Below the pieces are notes generated by a model that was given only the letters and a program-made list of their open reading frames with translations, had not been told where the DNA came from and searched no databases. Position numbers and translations under genes: made by a program. From an uncultured Pelagibacteraceae bacterium (lineage in GTDB: Bacteria; Pseudomonadota; Alphaproteobacteria; Pelagibacterales; Pelagibacteraceae), in contig CACLTO010000002.1 in assembly GCA_902609915.1 (NCBI GenBank), positions 1 through 64,000 of the forward strand: DNA of 64,000 nt. Direction: 5' to 3'. This document shows, one piece after another, positions 1 through 8,428 of this stretch (positions within the stretch are counted from its first letter, which is position 1; each line of letters opens with the position of its first letter).

Positions 1-675
1 TTATTTATCATTTAATATTATTTGATTTTTTTGGCGAAAATCAATTTCTGACTTATTCTTAATTTTATTTTCATCAGATAAACGGACAAACAAATTTAGA
101 TTTTTTTCAACATTATCTTTTGACAACTTTATCAAATATCCTTTGGAAGTTTCAATATCCCATCTTTTTGATTTAAAATAATATAATTTTGTTATGTTTT
201 TAAATTCAAAATTTGATTTATCAATTTCACTCTTAAAATTTAAAAATTCATTAAGATCTAAATCACCAAATACAAATGGTAGATCAGAAGCTGAATAATT
301 ATTTTGAATTAGTTTTCCATTTGATCCAATAAAATAATCGTAGCCATTTCTTTTAGTTTGCGCAAGTATTTTTGTTTCCTTTATAAATATTTTTAGGGTT
401 GAAGGATAACTTTTGAATATTTCGAATTGATCAATAATATTAATTGAATTAATCTTTTTTTTTAAATATTGCTTATCTATGTTAAAAATATTTTTAAAAT
501 CAGCATCATAAATTATGCTTTCAATTTTTTTTCTCTCATTAATATTTAAACCTGTAATCTCTATGTTATTTATTTTTGGAAAACTTATATTTGTTAATGA
601 AATATTGTTTATTGTTACAAGAAAACAAAACAGTAATAAGTAAATTATAATTTTTTTACTTATTAATAGATGCAT
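1..675 (-). CDS. ftsQ: Cell division protein FtsQ
   Basis: Bitopic divisome protein that links early (FtsZ-ring) and late (FtsW/FtsI) division proteins in the periplasm. One N-terminal membrane helix lies at about residues 7-26, followed by a POTRA-like domain (about 32-105, 'NNIEITGLNINE') and a C-terminal beta domain. At 224 aa it is shorter than most FtsQ proteins, but it is complete: the stop is the first three bases of the window. The ATG overlaps the end of ddl by 20 bp, the usual ddl-ftsQ order. Sequence conservation is weak, as is normal for FtsQ, so the call rests on topology plus position. ftsA, if present, would lie just outside the window. Confidence 0.82.
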   Translation of the reverse strand: MHLLISKKIIIYLLLFCFLVTINNISLTNISFPKINNIEITGLNINERKKIESIIYDADFKNIFNIDKQYLKKKINSINIIDQFEIFKSYPSTLKIFIKETKILAQTKRNGYDYFIGSNGKLIQNNYSASDLPFVFGDLDLNEFLNFKSEIDKSNFEFKNITKLYYFKSKRWDIETSKGYLIKLSKDNVEKNLNLFVRLSDENKIKNKSEIDFRQKNQIILNDK

Positions 676-1570
676 CTTTTAAAATTAATTTTATTAGATT
701 TATGAAATTAATTCCATTATATGCTGATATCTCAGGTACTAAAGATAGTTTTGTCATACCAGGTTGTGTATTAATTTCTAAAAGATAAAATTTTCCTTTA
801 AAATATTTAAAATCTGATCTTGTGACCCCTCTACACCCTATCAAATTATGTACTTTAAAAGTCGTATCCATGAGAACTTTGAATTTTTTTTTAGGCAAGT
901 CTACTGGGATAATATGTTCTGTTTTAGCGTTAGAATTATATTTTGCCTGATAATCATAAAATTTTCTTTTTGGTTTAAGCTCAATTGCTCCAAGTTTCTT
1001 CTTCCCAATAATAGCTGATTGAATTTCTCTTCCAGGAATAAATTGTTCAATCATTATTTTTCTGTAATGTTTTAACAATTTTAAGTTTTTTAATAAATTA
1101 TTTTTGGTGCAAATATGCACATTTACACTAGAGCCTTCATTGATTGGTTTAATTACAACTGGAAAGTCTAACTTTTTTTTTACAAGACTTATAAGTTCTT
1201 TGTTAGTTTTGTTAAAATTATAAATGAAATATTTAGGTGTCAAAATTTTATTTTTTAAAAATATCTTTTTAGAAATTTCTTTATCCATTGCCTTGGCAGA
1301 GGCAATCACACCTGAGTGGGTGAAAGGTATACCTATTGTTTCTAGGATTGTTTGTATATATCCATCTTCACCAAACTGCCCATGTAGAGCATTAAAAATA
1401 CAATGGGGTTTGAAATTTCTTATTACAGATAATAAATCTTTATCAGGTTCGCATGTTTTGACTAAATAGTTATTTTTTTTTAATTCTTTAGCAACCTGCT
1501 TCCCAGTCTCTAAGCTGATAATTCTTTCTTTAGAAATACCACCTGAAATTATTAAAATTTTTTTTATCAA
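656..1570 (-). CDS. ddl: D-alanine--D-alanine ligase
   Basis: Cytoplasmic ATP-grasp ligase that makes the D-Ala-D-Ala dipeptide used by MurF. Visible motifs are the N-terminal 'GGISKERIISLETG' (about 10-23), 'HGQFGEDG' (about 63), 'EGSSVNV' (about 144) and the metal and substrate loop 'LEINTQPGMT' (about 264). Its 304 aa is normal for DdlB. The start codon is TTG, one base after the murB stop, so translation is probably coupled. It is the penultimate gene of the dcw run and overlaps ftsQ. Confidence 0.95.
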   Translation of the reverse strand: MIKKILIISGGISKERIISLETGKQVAKELKKNNYLVKTCEPDKDLLSVIRNFKPHCIFNALHGQFGEDGYIQTILETIGIPFTHSGVIASAKAMDKEISKKIFLKNKILTPKYFIYNFNKTNKELISLVKKKLDFPVVIKPINEGSSVNVHICTKNNLLKNLKLLKHYRKIMIEQFIPGREIQSAIIGKKKLGAIELKPKRKFYDYQAKYNSNAKTEHIIPVDLPKKKFKVLMDTTFKVHNLIGCRGVTRSDFKYFKGKFYLLEINTQPGMTKLSLVPEISAYNGINFINLIKLILKDASINK

Positions 1571-1571
1571 A

Positions 1572-2480
1572 TTATTCCAATATTTTAATTTCTTTATCTA
1601 ATTTTATGCCAGTTTTTTTCAAAACCATTTTTGAGACAAAATCAATTAATTTTTTCATATCATTAAATGTTGCATTACCTTTATTTACAAAAAAATTTGA
1701 ATGTTTTTCTGAAATATGTGCATCACCAAATTTAGTGTCCATGGACACTGACTCTCTTATTAATTCCCAAACTTTTTTATCTGTTTGATTTATTGGGTTT
1801 TTAAAAGTGCTTCCGCCAGTTTTAATTTTCATTGGTTGATTTTTTTCCTTAAGAGATTTCATTTTTCTTACTTCACTGTTTACTTTTTTAAAATCACTTT
1901 TCACTCCTTTAAATGAGGCGCTTAAAAAAATTAAATCTTTGGATAAATCGTTGCTTCTATAATCAAAATTAATTTCTTTTGATGGAATTGTTATTAAATT
2001 CCCTTTTTGGTCTACGGCTTGAATTGAAAGAAGAATATCTCTAAATTCTTTTCCAAAACATCCAGCATTCATTTTAATCCCCCCACCTATAGATCCTGGA
2101 ATACAAGATAAAAATTCAAACCCGCTCAAGTGATTTTCAGAGGCAAAATCAGACAAACTTTTATCTAAAACAGCACTACCAGATATAATTACATCCTCTC
2201 TTAATAAGGATATTCTATTAAAATTTTTACTGAGCTTTATCACTACTCCATCAAAAATATTATCAGGGATTAAAGTATTAGAACCTGCACCTATAATAAA
2301 AATTTTTTCCCTATTATTGAGCAATTTGAGAAATTTTACTAAGTCCTTCAAATTTTCCGCTTTATAAAAAACTTTAGACTTTCCTCCAATATTAAACCAA
2401 TTTTTTTTCTTTAAGTCTTGATCATAAATTATGTTTTTATCAAAATCTTTTAGTAAATTTTTGAGTTGATTTATATGCAT
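1572..2480 (-). CDS. murB: UDP-N-acetylenolpyruvoylglucosamine reductase MurB
   Basis: FAD enzyme that reduces UDP-GlcNAc-enolpyruvate to UDP-MurNAc with NADPH. FAD-binding motifs 'GAGSNTLI' and 'PGSIGGGIKMNAGCFG' are clear. 'TGGSTFKNP' carries the catalytic serine, and 'ISEKHSNFFVN' is typical of the C-terminal domain. The ORF track begins at 2510, but an ATG at 2480 forms a TAATG stop-start junction with murC and leaves a normal N-terminus (302 aa), so I prefer 2480. The extra ten residues of the longer version would lie inside murC. Confidence 0.94.
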   Translation of the reverse strand: MHINQLKNLLKDFDKNIIYDQDLKKKNWFNIGGKSKVFYKAENLKDLVKFLKLLNNREKIFIIGAGSNTLIPDNIFDGVVIKLSKNFNRISLLREDVIISGSAVLDKSLSDFASENHLSGFEFLSCIPGSIGGGIKMNAGCFGKEFRDILLSIQAVDQKGNLITIPSKEINFDYRSNDLSKDLIFLSASFKGVKSDFKKVNSEVRKMKSLKEKNQPMKIKTGGSTFKNPINQTDKKVWELIRESVSMDTKFGDAHISEKHSNFFVNKGNATFNDMKKLIDFVSKMVLKKTGIKLDKEIKILE

Positions 2481-3874
2481 TACATTAATTCGGGTAATTT
2501 TTTCATCCAATTTGTAATTGAACCAGCGCCCATTCCTATAACGATTTTATTTCCATAAATATTTTGTTTTAGAAATTTAGCTAATTCAATGTTATTTTTA
2601 ATCATGAATAGTTTTACTTTTGAATTTTTTATTATTTCCCTTGCAAAATTATTATAATTAAAACCTAGTTTAATTTTTTCTCCAGCTGTATAAATAGGAC
2701 ATAAAATAACTGTATTAGCATCTTTGAAACAATGGGCAAATTCATTTCTTAAATCTTTTAATCTTGATATTCTATGAGGTTGAAAAATACACACTCTTTC
2801 AAACTTATCAAAAACTTTTTTTACTCCCTCTAAAACAGATTTTATCTCTGTTGGATGATGAGCATAATCATCATAGAAATCAACTCCATTAAATGTAAAT
2901 ATCTTATTAAATCTTCGCTGAACACCTTTAAAGTTTTTCAAACCTCTTTTTATATTAGAAACCGGGATACCAACTGTAATTGCAACTGCAATTGCAGCTG
3001 CAGCGTTTCTTATATTATGAATACCTAATAATGGAATCTGAAAGTTTTTTATAATTGTTTTTTTTTTATTTGGTAAACTTATTGATAAATCAAATTTAGA
3101 GAGTAGCTTGTTTTGAATAATATTTTTAATAAGAAAATTAGCATTAGATTTAATTCCATAAGTATAAAAATTTGTATTTTTGATATCTTTTATTAATTCA
3201 TTGTTCACTTTATCATCAATACAAATAAAAGATTTTCCAAATGATGGAACTTTTCTTATAAAGTGTAAAAAATGATTTTTTAAATCATTCATAGATTTAT
3301 AAAAATCCATGTGTTCTCTATCTATATTTGTAATAATTGAGTATGTAGGAGAAATATGGGTAAAGCTTCCATCTGATTCATCTGCTTCTAATATAGACCA
3401 GTCACTTTTACCTAATTTTGCAGTACTCTTAATTGAATTTATTATACCTCCATTTATTATCGTAGGATCTAACTTAGTGTTTTCAAAAATTGAACTTACC
3501 AGAGATGTTGTGGTTGTTTTACCATGAGAGCCTACAACTACAATATTTTTCATTAAAGAAACAAGATTTGCTAACATCTTCCCTCTTTTAATTATTGGTA
3601 ATTTTTTTCTTTTAGCTTCTAGTAATTCTGGATTATTTTTTTTAATTGCTGAGGAAGTCACTACAATTGTAACATCTTTTATATTTCGTTTTTTCTGACC
3701 AATAAAAATTCTAACACTCTGTTTTTTCAATTTTTCAATATTTTTGTTTTTATTAATATCACTTCCCTGAATTTGAAAACCTTTCGCTTTCATAATCAGT
3801 GCAAGACCACTCATGCCTATTCCACCAATGCCTATAAAATGAATAGTCTCTTTTTTAGCTAATTCAATTTTCAT
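2480..3874 (-). CDS. murC: UDP-N-acetylmuramate--L-alanine ligase MurC
   Basis: ATP-dependent ligase that adds L-Ala to UDP-MurNAc, the first amino acid of the stem peptide. Features in order: Rossmann motif 'GIGGIGMSG' (about 15-23), ATP P-loop 'GSHGKTTTT' (about 115), 'EADESDGSF', and the C-terminal 'DDYAHHPTEI' that is diagnostic for MurC. The 464 aa length is normal. The ATG overlaps murG by 11 bp, and the stop is fused to the murB start (TAATG). Confidence 0.97.
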   Translation of the reverse strand: MKIELAKKETIHFIGIGGIGMSGLALIMKAKGFQIQGSDINKNKNIEKLKKQSVRIFIGQKKRNIKDVTIVVTSSAIKKNNPELLEAKRKKLPIIKRGKMLANLVSLMKNIVVVGSHGKTTTTSLVSSIFENTKLDPTIINGGIINSIKSTAKLGKSDWSILEADESDGSFTHISPTYSIITNIDREHMDFYKSMNDLKNHFLHFIRKVPSFGKSFICIDDKVNNELIKDIKNTNFYTYGIKSNANFLIKNIIQNKLLSKFDLSISLPNKKKTIIKNFQIPLLGIHNIRNAAAAIAVAITVGIPVSNIKRGLKNFKGVQRRFNKIFTFNGVDFYDDYAHHPTEIKSVLEGVKKVFDKFERVCIFQPHRISRLKDLRNEFAHCFKDANTVILCPIYTAGEKIKLGFNYNNFAREIIKNSKVKLFMIKNNIELAKFLKQNIYGNKIVIGMGAGSITNWMKKLPELM

Positions 3875-4928
3875 TAATAGTGTCCAGTATTTTTTGGTTT
3901 ATATCATTCCATGAGTTTTGGAAATTATGTTTTTCTAAATTATTTTTTTTTACATTGTACTCAAACTTATTCATAATTAAGTGATCTAAAAACTTTTCTA
4001 AATTAATGACATTAAAGTCTTTTTGACTCATAATCCAACAACAACCTAAATTTTTATAAAAATTTGCATTTTCAAATTGATGATTATCTTTTGCTGAAAC
4101 TAAAGGGACAGTTAAAAATGGTTTATTCATCATTGATAATTCTGCTAAAGTAGATGCACCAGCGCGAGTAATACACAGGTCAGATTGATTAATAAAATCT
4201 GCTAAATTTTCCTCAAAATCAAAAATGATATTTTCAACTTCAGCCTCATCATAAATATTCTTTAAGTTATCAATATTACTTTTATTAGTTTGTTGAATAA
4301 TTTTAATTTCATTTTTTTTTGAATAATTTATAATTACATCTTTTACTATGTCATCAAATATCTTTGCTCCTTGACTGCCGCCTACAACTAAAAGGCAGAA
4401 TACTTTATTTTCTGTTTTAACCTCTCTTTTCTCATATAAATTTTTTTTAACTAATGGAGATATTATTTGAATTTTATTTTTAAGTTTTTCAGGAAAGTTT
4501 TTTAAGTTTCTTGTATAAGAAAAAATTTTGTTACAAAATCGCAAAAAGAGTTTATTTGTTCTGCCTAAAACAATATTGGGTTCAAGTAAATATATTTTGA
4601 CTCCTAAAAATTTTGCTCCCAAACAAACAGGTAATGACATGTATCCCCCTGTTGAGAAAACAATACTAATTTTGTTTTTTTTCATTAATAATACTGCTTT
4701 AATCGCCAAGTAAATTACTTGAAATATTTTAAAGATAAAAAATATATTAAAGTTTAATTTGGGTGTATTTATCAAAACAACATCATTTTTTTTATCATCT
4801 AGATATTTCAACCCCCTTAAATCAGTAGAAATAAAAACATTAAAATTTGACTGCAAATGTTCACATAGAATTTTTGCTGGCACCACATGACCTCCTGATC
4901 CCCCCGTCGAAATTAATATATTTTTCAT
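3864..4928 (-). CDS. murG: Lipid II synthase MurG (GlcNAc transferase)
   Basis: GT-B glycosyltransferase at the inner face of the membrane that converts lipid I to lipid II. The N-terminal 'STGGSGGHVVPA' is the G-loop, 'STGGYMSLPVCLGA' the second G-loop region, and 'VVGGSQGAKIFDD' opens the C-terminal UDP-GlcNAc domain. 'RAGASTLAEL' and 'SAKDNHQFENA' form the donor site. Its 354 aa is typical. The start overlaps the ftsW stop by 4 bp (ATGA). Confidence 0.96.
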   Translation of the reverse strand: MKNILISTGGSGGHVVPAKILCEHLQSNFNVFISTDLRGLKYLDDKKNDVVLINTPKLNFNIFFIFKIFQVIYLAIKAVLLMKKNKISIVFSTGGYMSLPVCLGAKFLGVKIYLLEPNIVLGRTNKLFLRFCNKIFSYTRNLKNFPEKLKNKIQIISPLVKKNLYEKREVKTENKVFCLLVVGGSQGAKIFDDIVKDVIINYSKKNEIKIIQQTNKSNIDNLKNIYDEAEVENIIFDFEENLADFINQSDLCITRAGASTLAELSMMNKPFLTVPLVSAKDNHQFENANFYKNLGCCWIMSQKDFNVINLEKFLDHLIMNKFEYNVKKNNLEKHNFQNSWNDINQKILDTINEN

Positions 4929-6052
4929 TCAATTATTTTTCTTTTCGTTAAATTTAAAATTATTCCAGATATAATAGAAATACTTATAATTGATGATCCT
5001 CCATAACTTAAAAATGGTAAGGTCATTCCAGTAGTTGGGAATAATCTGATATTTACTCCTATATGAATCATTGCTTGCATAAGTATTAAACTAATAGAGC
5101 CAGTTAGTATTAGTTTGATCTTTTTATCATTTTGCTTGTAAACCTTTTTCAAAACCGAAAATATTAATACTAGATAAGTTAATAAAATTAGCATTATGAA
5201 GATTACTCCAAACTCTTCTGAAATAACTGAAATAATGTAGTCAGTATGAGCTTCAGGGACTCTGTTTTTTAATGTTCCCTCTCCAATACCTTTTCCAAAA
5301 AAACCTCCACTTATTATAGCTTCTAATGCTTTATCTGATTGAAAGTTATGAGTGCCCATTTCAGGATTAAAAAAAGAAAATAATCTATCTTTTATATATT
5401 TAAATTGTGGCAGGTAGCTAATGACAGACATTAAAACGATTAAAGAAATAAAAAAGACTATACTCAAAAAAAATATGCTAATTCCAGAAATAAAAATCAA
5501 AACTAACCAACTAAAACCGATTAAAAGAGTTTGACCAATATCTGGTTGAAGTATCAAAAGACACGATATCAATATAGTTAATAAAAAAGATAAGAAGTAT
5601 TTCAAATTAAAATTACTATATTTTTGAGAACAAATTATCATACTTATTATTACTATTAAAAAAGGCTTTACAAACTCAATAGGCTGTATTCTTGGCAATA
5701 CCAACAAATCAATCCATCTCTTTGAACCTTTAATCTCCACTCCGATTATAGGAACAAGGAATAACAAAACTAATGATAAGCAGAAAAATATTACAGAAAT
5801 TCTATAAATTTCTTTCTCAGGTATAAAAGAAAGGAAAAAAATTAAAAAGAAGCCGAAAAAAACAAAAACTGTATGTTTAAAAAAAAAAAAATATGTATTC
5901 GTATCTAATTTATCTGATGCAATTAGAGAAGTTGATACAAGTGAGAAAAATAAACCCACCAAAAATAAAATTAAGATCAATGATAAAATAGGTTTATCAA
6001 TACTTTTCCACCATTGATAAAAGGAGATATAACTAAATAATTTTTCTTTCAT
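4925..6052 (-). CDS. ftsW: Peptidoglycan glycosyltransferase FtsW (SEDS family)
   Basis: Polytopic SEDS protein that polymerises septal glycan from lipid II, working with FtsI. About ten hydrophobic segments span the 375 aa. Family motifs 'HTDYIISVISEEFGV' and 'TGMTLPFLSYGGSS' are intact near the C-terminus. The setting between murD and murG favours FtsW over RodA. The start overlaps murD by 20 bp. Confidence 0.95.
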   Translation of the reverse strand: MKEKLFSYISFYQWWKSIDKPILSLILILFLVGLFFSLVSTSLIASDKLDTNTYFFFFKHTVFVFFGFFLIFFLSFIPEKEIYRISVIFFCLSLVLLFLVPIIGVEIKGSKRWIDLLVLPRIQPIEFVKPFLIVIISMIICSQKYSNFNLKYFLSFLLTILISCLLILQPDIGQTLLIGFSWLVLIFISGISIFFLSIVFFISLIVLMSVISYLPQFKYIKDRLFSFFNPEMGTHNFQSDKALEAIISGGFFGKGIGEGTLKNRVPEAHTDYIISVISEEFGVIFIMLILLTYLVLIFSVLKKVYKQNDKKIKLILTGSISLILMQAMIHIGVNIRLFPTTGMTLPFLSYGGSSIISISIISGIILNLTKRKIIE

Positions 6053-7343
6053 CGAAATGTCTTTTTATTAATTTATTAAAATATAAGCCTCTTTCCTCGA
6101 AATTTTTAAAACTATCAAATGATGCGGAAGCTGGACTAAATAAGATCGTATTATTTAAGTGTTTCTTTTTATGAATATTCTTAAAAATTGCAGATAGTGC
6201 AAGATTTAAATTTTTAAACCTTTTTAACTCTGCCTTTTGCTTTAAATCTTTTAAAAATTTTTTAAAGTTTTTACCAAAGACATAAATCTTAATATTTTTA
6301 AAATATTTTTTTGATAACAATAATTTGTCATCTTTTTTTGGAATACCGCCAATTAACCAATGAATATTTTCATACATTTTTAATAATTCTTTCGAAGAAG
6401 AATAACTTGTAGATTTAGAGTCATTAACTATAATTAATTTATTTTTGTTATAGATAATTTCCTGCCTATAATTCAATCCCTTAAATTTATTAATGCTTTT
6501 TAATAATTTATTTGATTTTACATTAAGTTTTTTTATCATTTCTAAAACAAACGAGAGATTTGCTTGATTTGATTTTGATAAAAAATATTTGTTTCTAATT
6601 TTTTTCAAAATAAAATTATTTAACTTTGTATCTACATTTACCAGTTTAAATTTATACTTTTTTATTTCAATTCTTTTTTGAATTAGATGATCGTCTTTGT
6701 TTACAAATCCAATTGTTCCTCTTTTTTGATTATTAAAAATTTTAAATTTCGCTTCTATATAATTATTTAGATTACCATGTCTCTCTAGATGATCTGGCCC
6801 AATATTAAGGATAGCGGCAAATTTTGATGAAAAAATTTTACTATATTCTAATTGGTAAGACGAAGCCTCAATTACGAAAATTGTTTTTTTTGAAATCTTA
6901 TTTGTAGATAGTATTGGTGTACCAATATTCCCCACTAATCTTACGTCTTTTTTTTGATCTTTTAAGATATCATACAAAAGTTTGCATGTGGTAGACTTTC
7001 CGTTTGTACCAGTTATTGTAAAAGAGACATTACTATAAAATGAGCAAAAAACATCTAGATCTGTATAAATATTCTCACTTTTTTTTTTAATTAAATTTTT
7101 TAACTTACATTTTTTTATATCAATTCCTGGGCTTAATATAATCAAATCAAATTTAGTTTTTAATAATTCTTTAAAATTGAGAATTTTTCTTTTAATTGAC
7201 TTATTAATTTTAAGACCCAGGTCATCATCAAATAAATATACATCATTTTTATTTTTTAAAAAATTGAACGACGAAAGGCCACTTTTTCCTAACCCATAAA
7301 TTAGAATTTTTTTATTAAAAAAAATTTGTGAATTATCATTCAT
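6033..7343 (-). CDS. murD: UDP-N-acetylmuramoylalanine--D-glutamate ligase MurD
   Basis: Adds D-Glu to UDP-MurNAc-L-Ala in the cytoplasm. 'ILIYGLGKSGLSSF' is the N-terminal nucleotide fold, 'TGTNGKSTTCKLL' the ATP loop, 'IEASSYQLEY' and 'LNIGPDHLERHG' the central Mur-ligase motifs, and 'VNDSKSTS' belongs to the C-terminal domain. The ORF track starts at 7400, 58 bp inside mraY. An ATG at 7343 makes a TAATG junction with the mraY stop and fits the usual MurD N-terminus, so I use it (436 aa). Confidence 0.94.
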   Translation of the reverse strand: MNDNSQIFFNKKILIYGLGKSGLSSFNFLKNKNDVYLFDDDLGLKINKSIKRKILNFKELLKTKFDLIILSPGIDIKKCKLKNLIKKKSENIYTDLDVFCSFYSNVSFTITGTNGKSTTCKLLYDILKDQKKDVRLVGNIGTPILSTNKISKKTIFVIEASSYQLEYSKIFSSKFAAILNIGPDHLERHGNLNNYIEAKFKIFNNQKRGTIGFVNKDDHLIQKRIEIKKYKFKLVNVDTKLNNFILKKIRNKYFLSKSNQANLSFVLEMIKKLNVKSNKLLKSINKFKGLNYRQEIIYNKNKLIIVNDSKSTSYSSSKELLKMYENIHWLIGGIPKKDDKLLLSKKYFKNIKIYVFGKNFKKFLKDLKQKAELKRFKNLNLALSAIFKNIHKKKHLNNTILFSPASASFDSFKNFEERGLYFNKLIKRHFDERKII

Positions 7344-8428
7344 TATCTTAGTTTTAATGTAGCTAATCCAATCATCGCTAAAATTATAGAGATTATCCAA
7401 AATCTAATTACAACTGTTGATTCGGGCCAACCTTTCTTCTCAAAATGATGGTGGATAGGTGCCATTTTAAAAACTCTTTTACCAGTAATTTTAAATGATA
7501 TTACTTGAACAATAACCGAAACAGCCTCGAGAACAAATAAACCTCCGGTAATTGCTAAAACTATTTCATGTTTTGTTATTATACCGATTGCTCCTAGTGA
7601 ACCACCCAAAGATAAGGATCCTGTATCACCCATAAAAATTTTTGCTGGAGGAGCGTTAAACCATAAAAAGCCTAAACAAGAGCCAATGATAGCTCCACAA
7701 AAAATTGAGATTTCTCCAGTTCCTTCTATGTAAGGAATTTGTAAATAATTTGAAAATACAACATTTCCTGTAACATAACTTATAAATGCAAAACAAGCTG
7801 CAACAAGTATTACAGGCACTGTGGCTAACCCATCTAATCCATCAGTGAGATTTACAGCATTCGATGAACCAATAATTACAAATATTGAAAAAGGTATAAA
7901 AAACCATCCAAGATTAATGATAAGGTTTTTAAAAAAAGGAAAGTATAGATTTGTTAAATCTTGATAGTCATTAAAGTAAACATAAAAACTCACACCAATT
8001 ATTGCTAATATTATTTGCAAGGTTAATTTTAACTTTGACGAGATACCTGAAGAGTTACTATGCTTTATTTTTTTATAATCATCGAATGCTCCAAGTAGAC
8101 CAAAAGAAATTGCGATATATACACAAAATAAAACATTTAAATTTGATAAATCCGACCAAAATAATACTGATATCAACAAACCAAACAAAATAATTACTCC
8201 ACCCATTGTTGGAGTTCCAATTTTTTTTACTATATGATCTTCTGGACCATCATTACGGATAGGATTTAAAATTTTTTGTTTTGAAAAAAATTTTATAAAA
8301 GATCCTCCTATAATTAGAACAATAACCAACGAAGTAAAAAAAGATAAACCAGTCCTAAATGTTAGGTATTTAAATACATTCAAAAAACTAAAGGGATCAA
8401 CAAAATTAAGTAAAAATTGATAAAGCAT
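7343..8428 (-). CDS. mraY: Phospho-MurNAc-pentapeptide transferase MraY
   Basis: Integral membrane transferase that moves phospho-MurNAc-pentapeptide onto undecaprenyl phosphate to form lipid I. Its 361 aa hold about ten hydrophobic helices. Active-site loops are visible: 'FDDYKKIKH' (catalytic Asp pair), 'NLTDGLDGLA', 'FMGDTGSLSLGG' and 'PIHHHFEKKGWPE'. The start lies directly against the stop of the murE-murF fusion. Confidence 0.97.
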   Translation of the reverse strand: MLYQFLLNFVDPFSFLNVFKYLTFRTGLSFFTSLVIVLIIGGSFIKFFSKQKILNPIRNDGPEDHIVKKIGTPTMGGVIILFGLLISVLFWSDLSNLNVLFCVYIAISFGLLGAFDDYKKIKHSNSSGISSKLKLTLQIILAIIGVSFYVYFNDYQDLTNLYFPFFKNLIINLGWFFIPFSIFVIIGSSNAVNLTDGLDGLATVPVILVAACFAFISYVTGNVVFSNYLQIPYIEGTGEISIFCGAIIGSCLGFLWFNAPPAKIFMGDTGSLSLGGSLGAIGIITKHEIVLAITGGLFVLEAVSVIVQVISFKITGKRVFKMAPIHHHFEKKGWPESTVVIRFWIISIILAMIGLATLKLR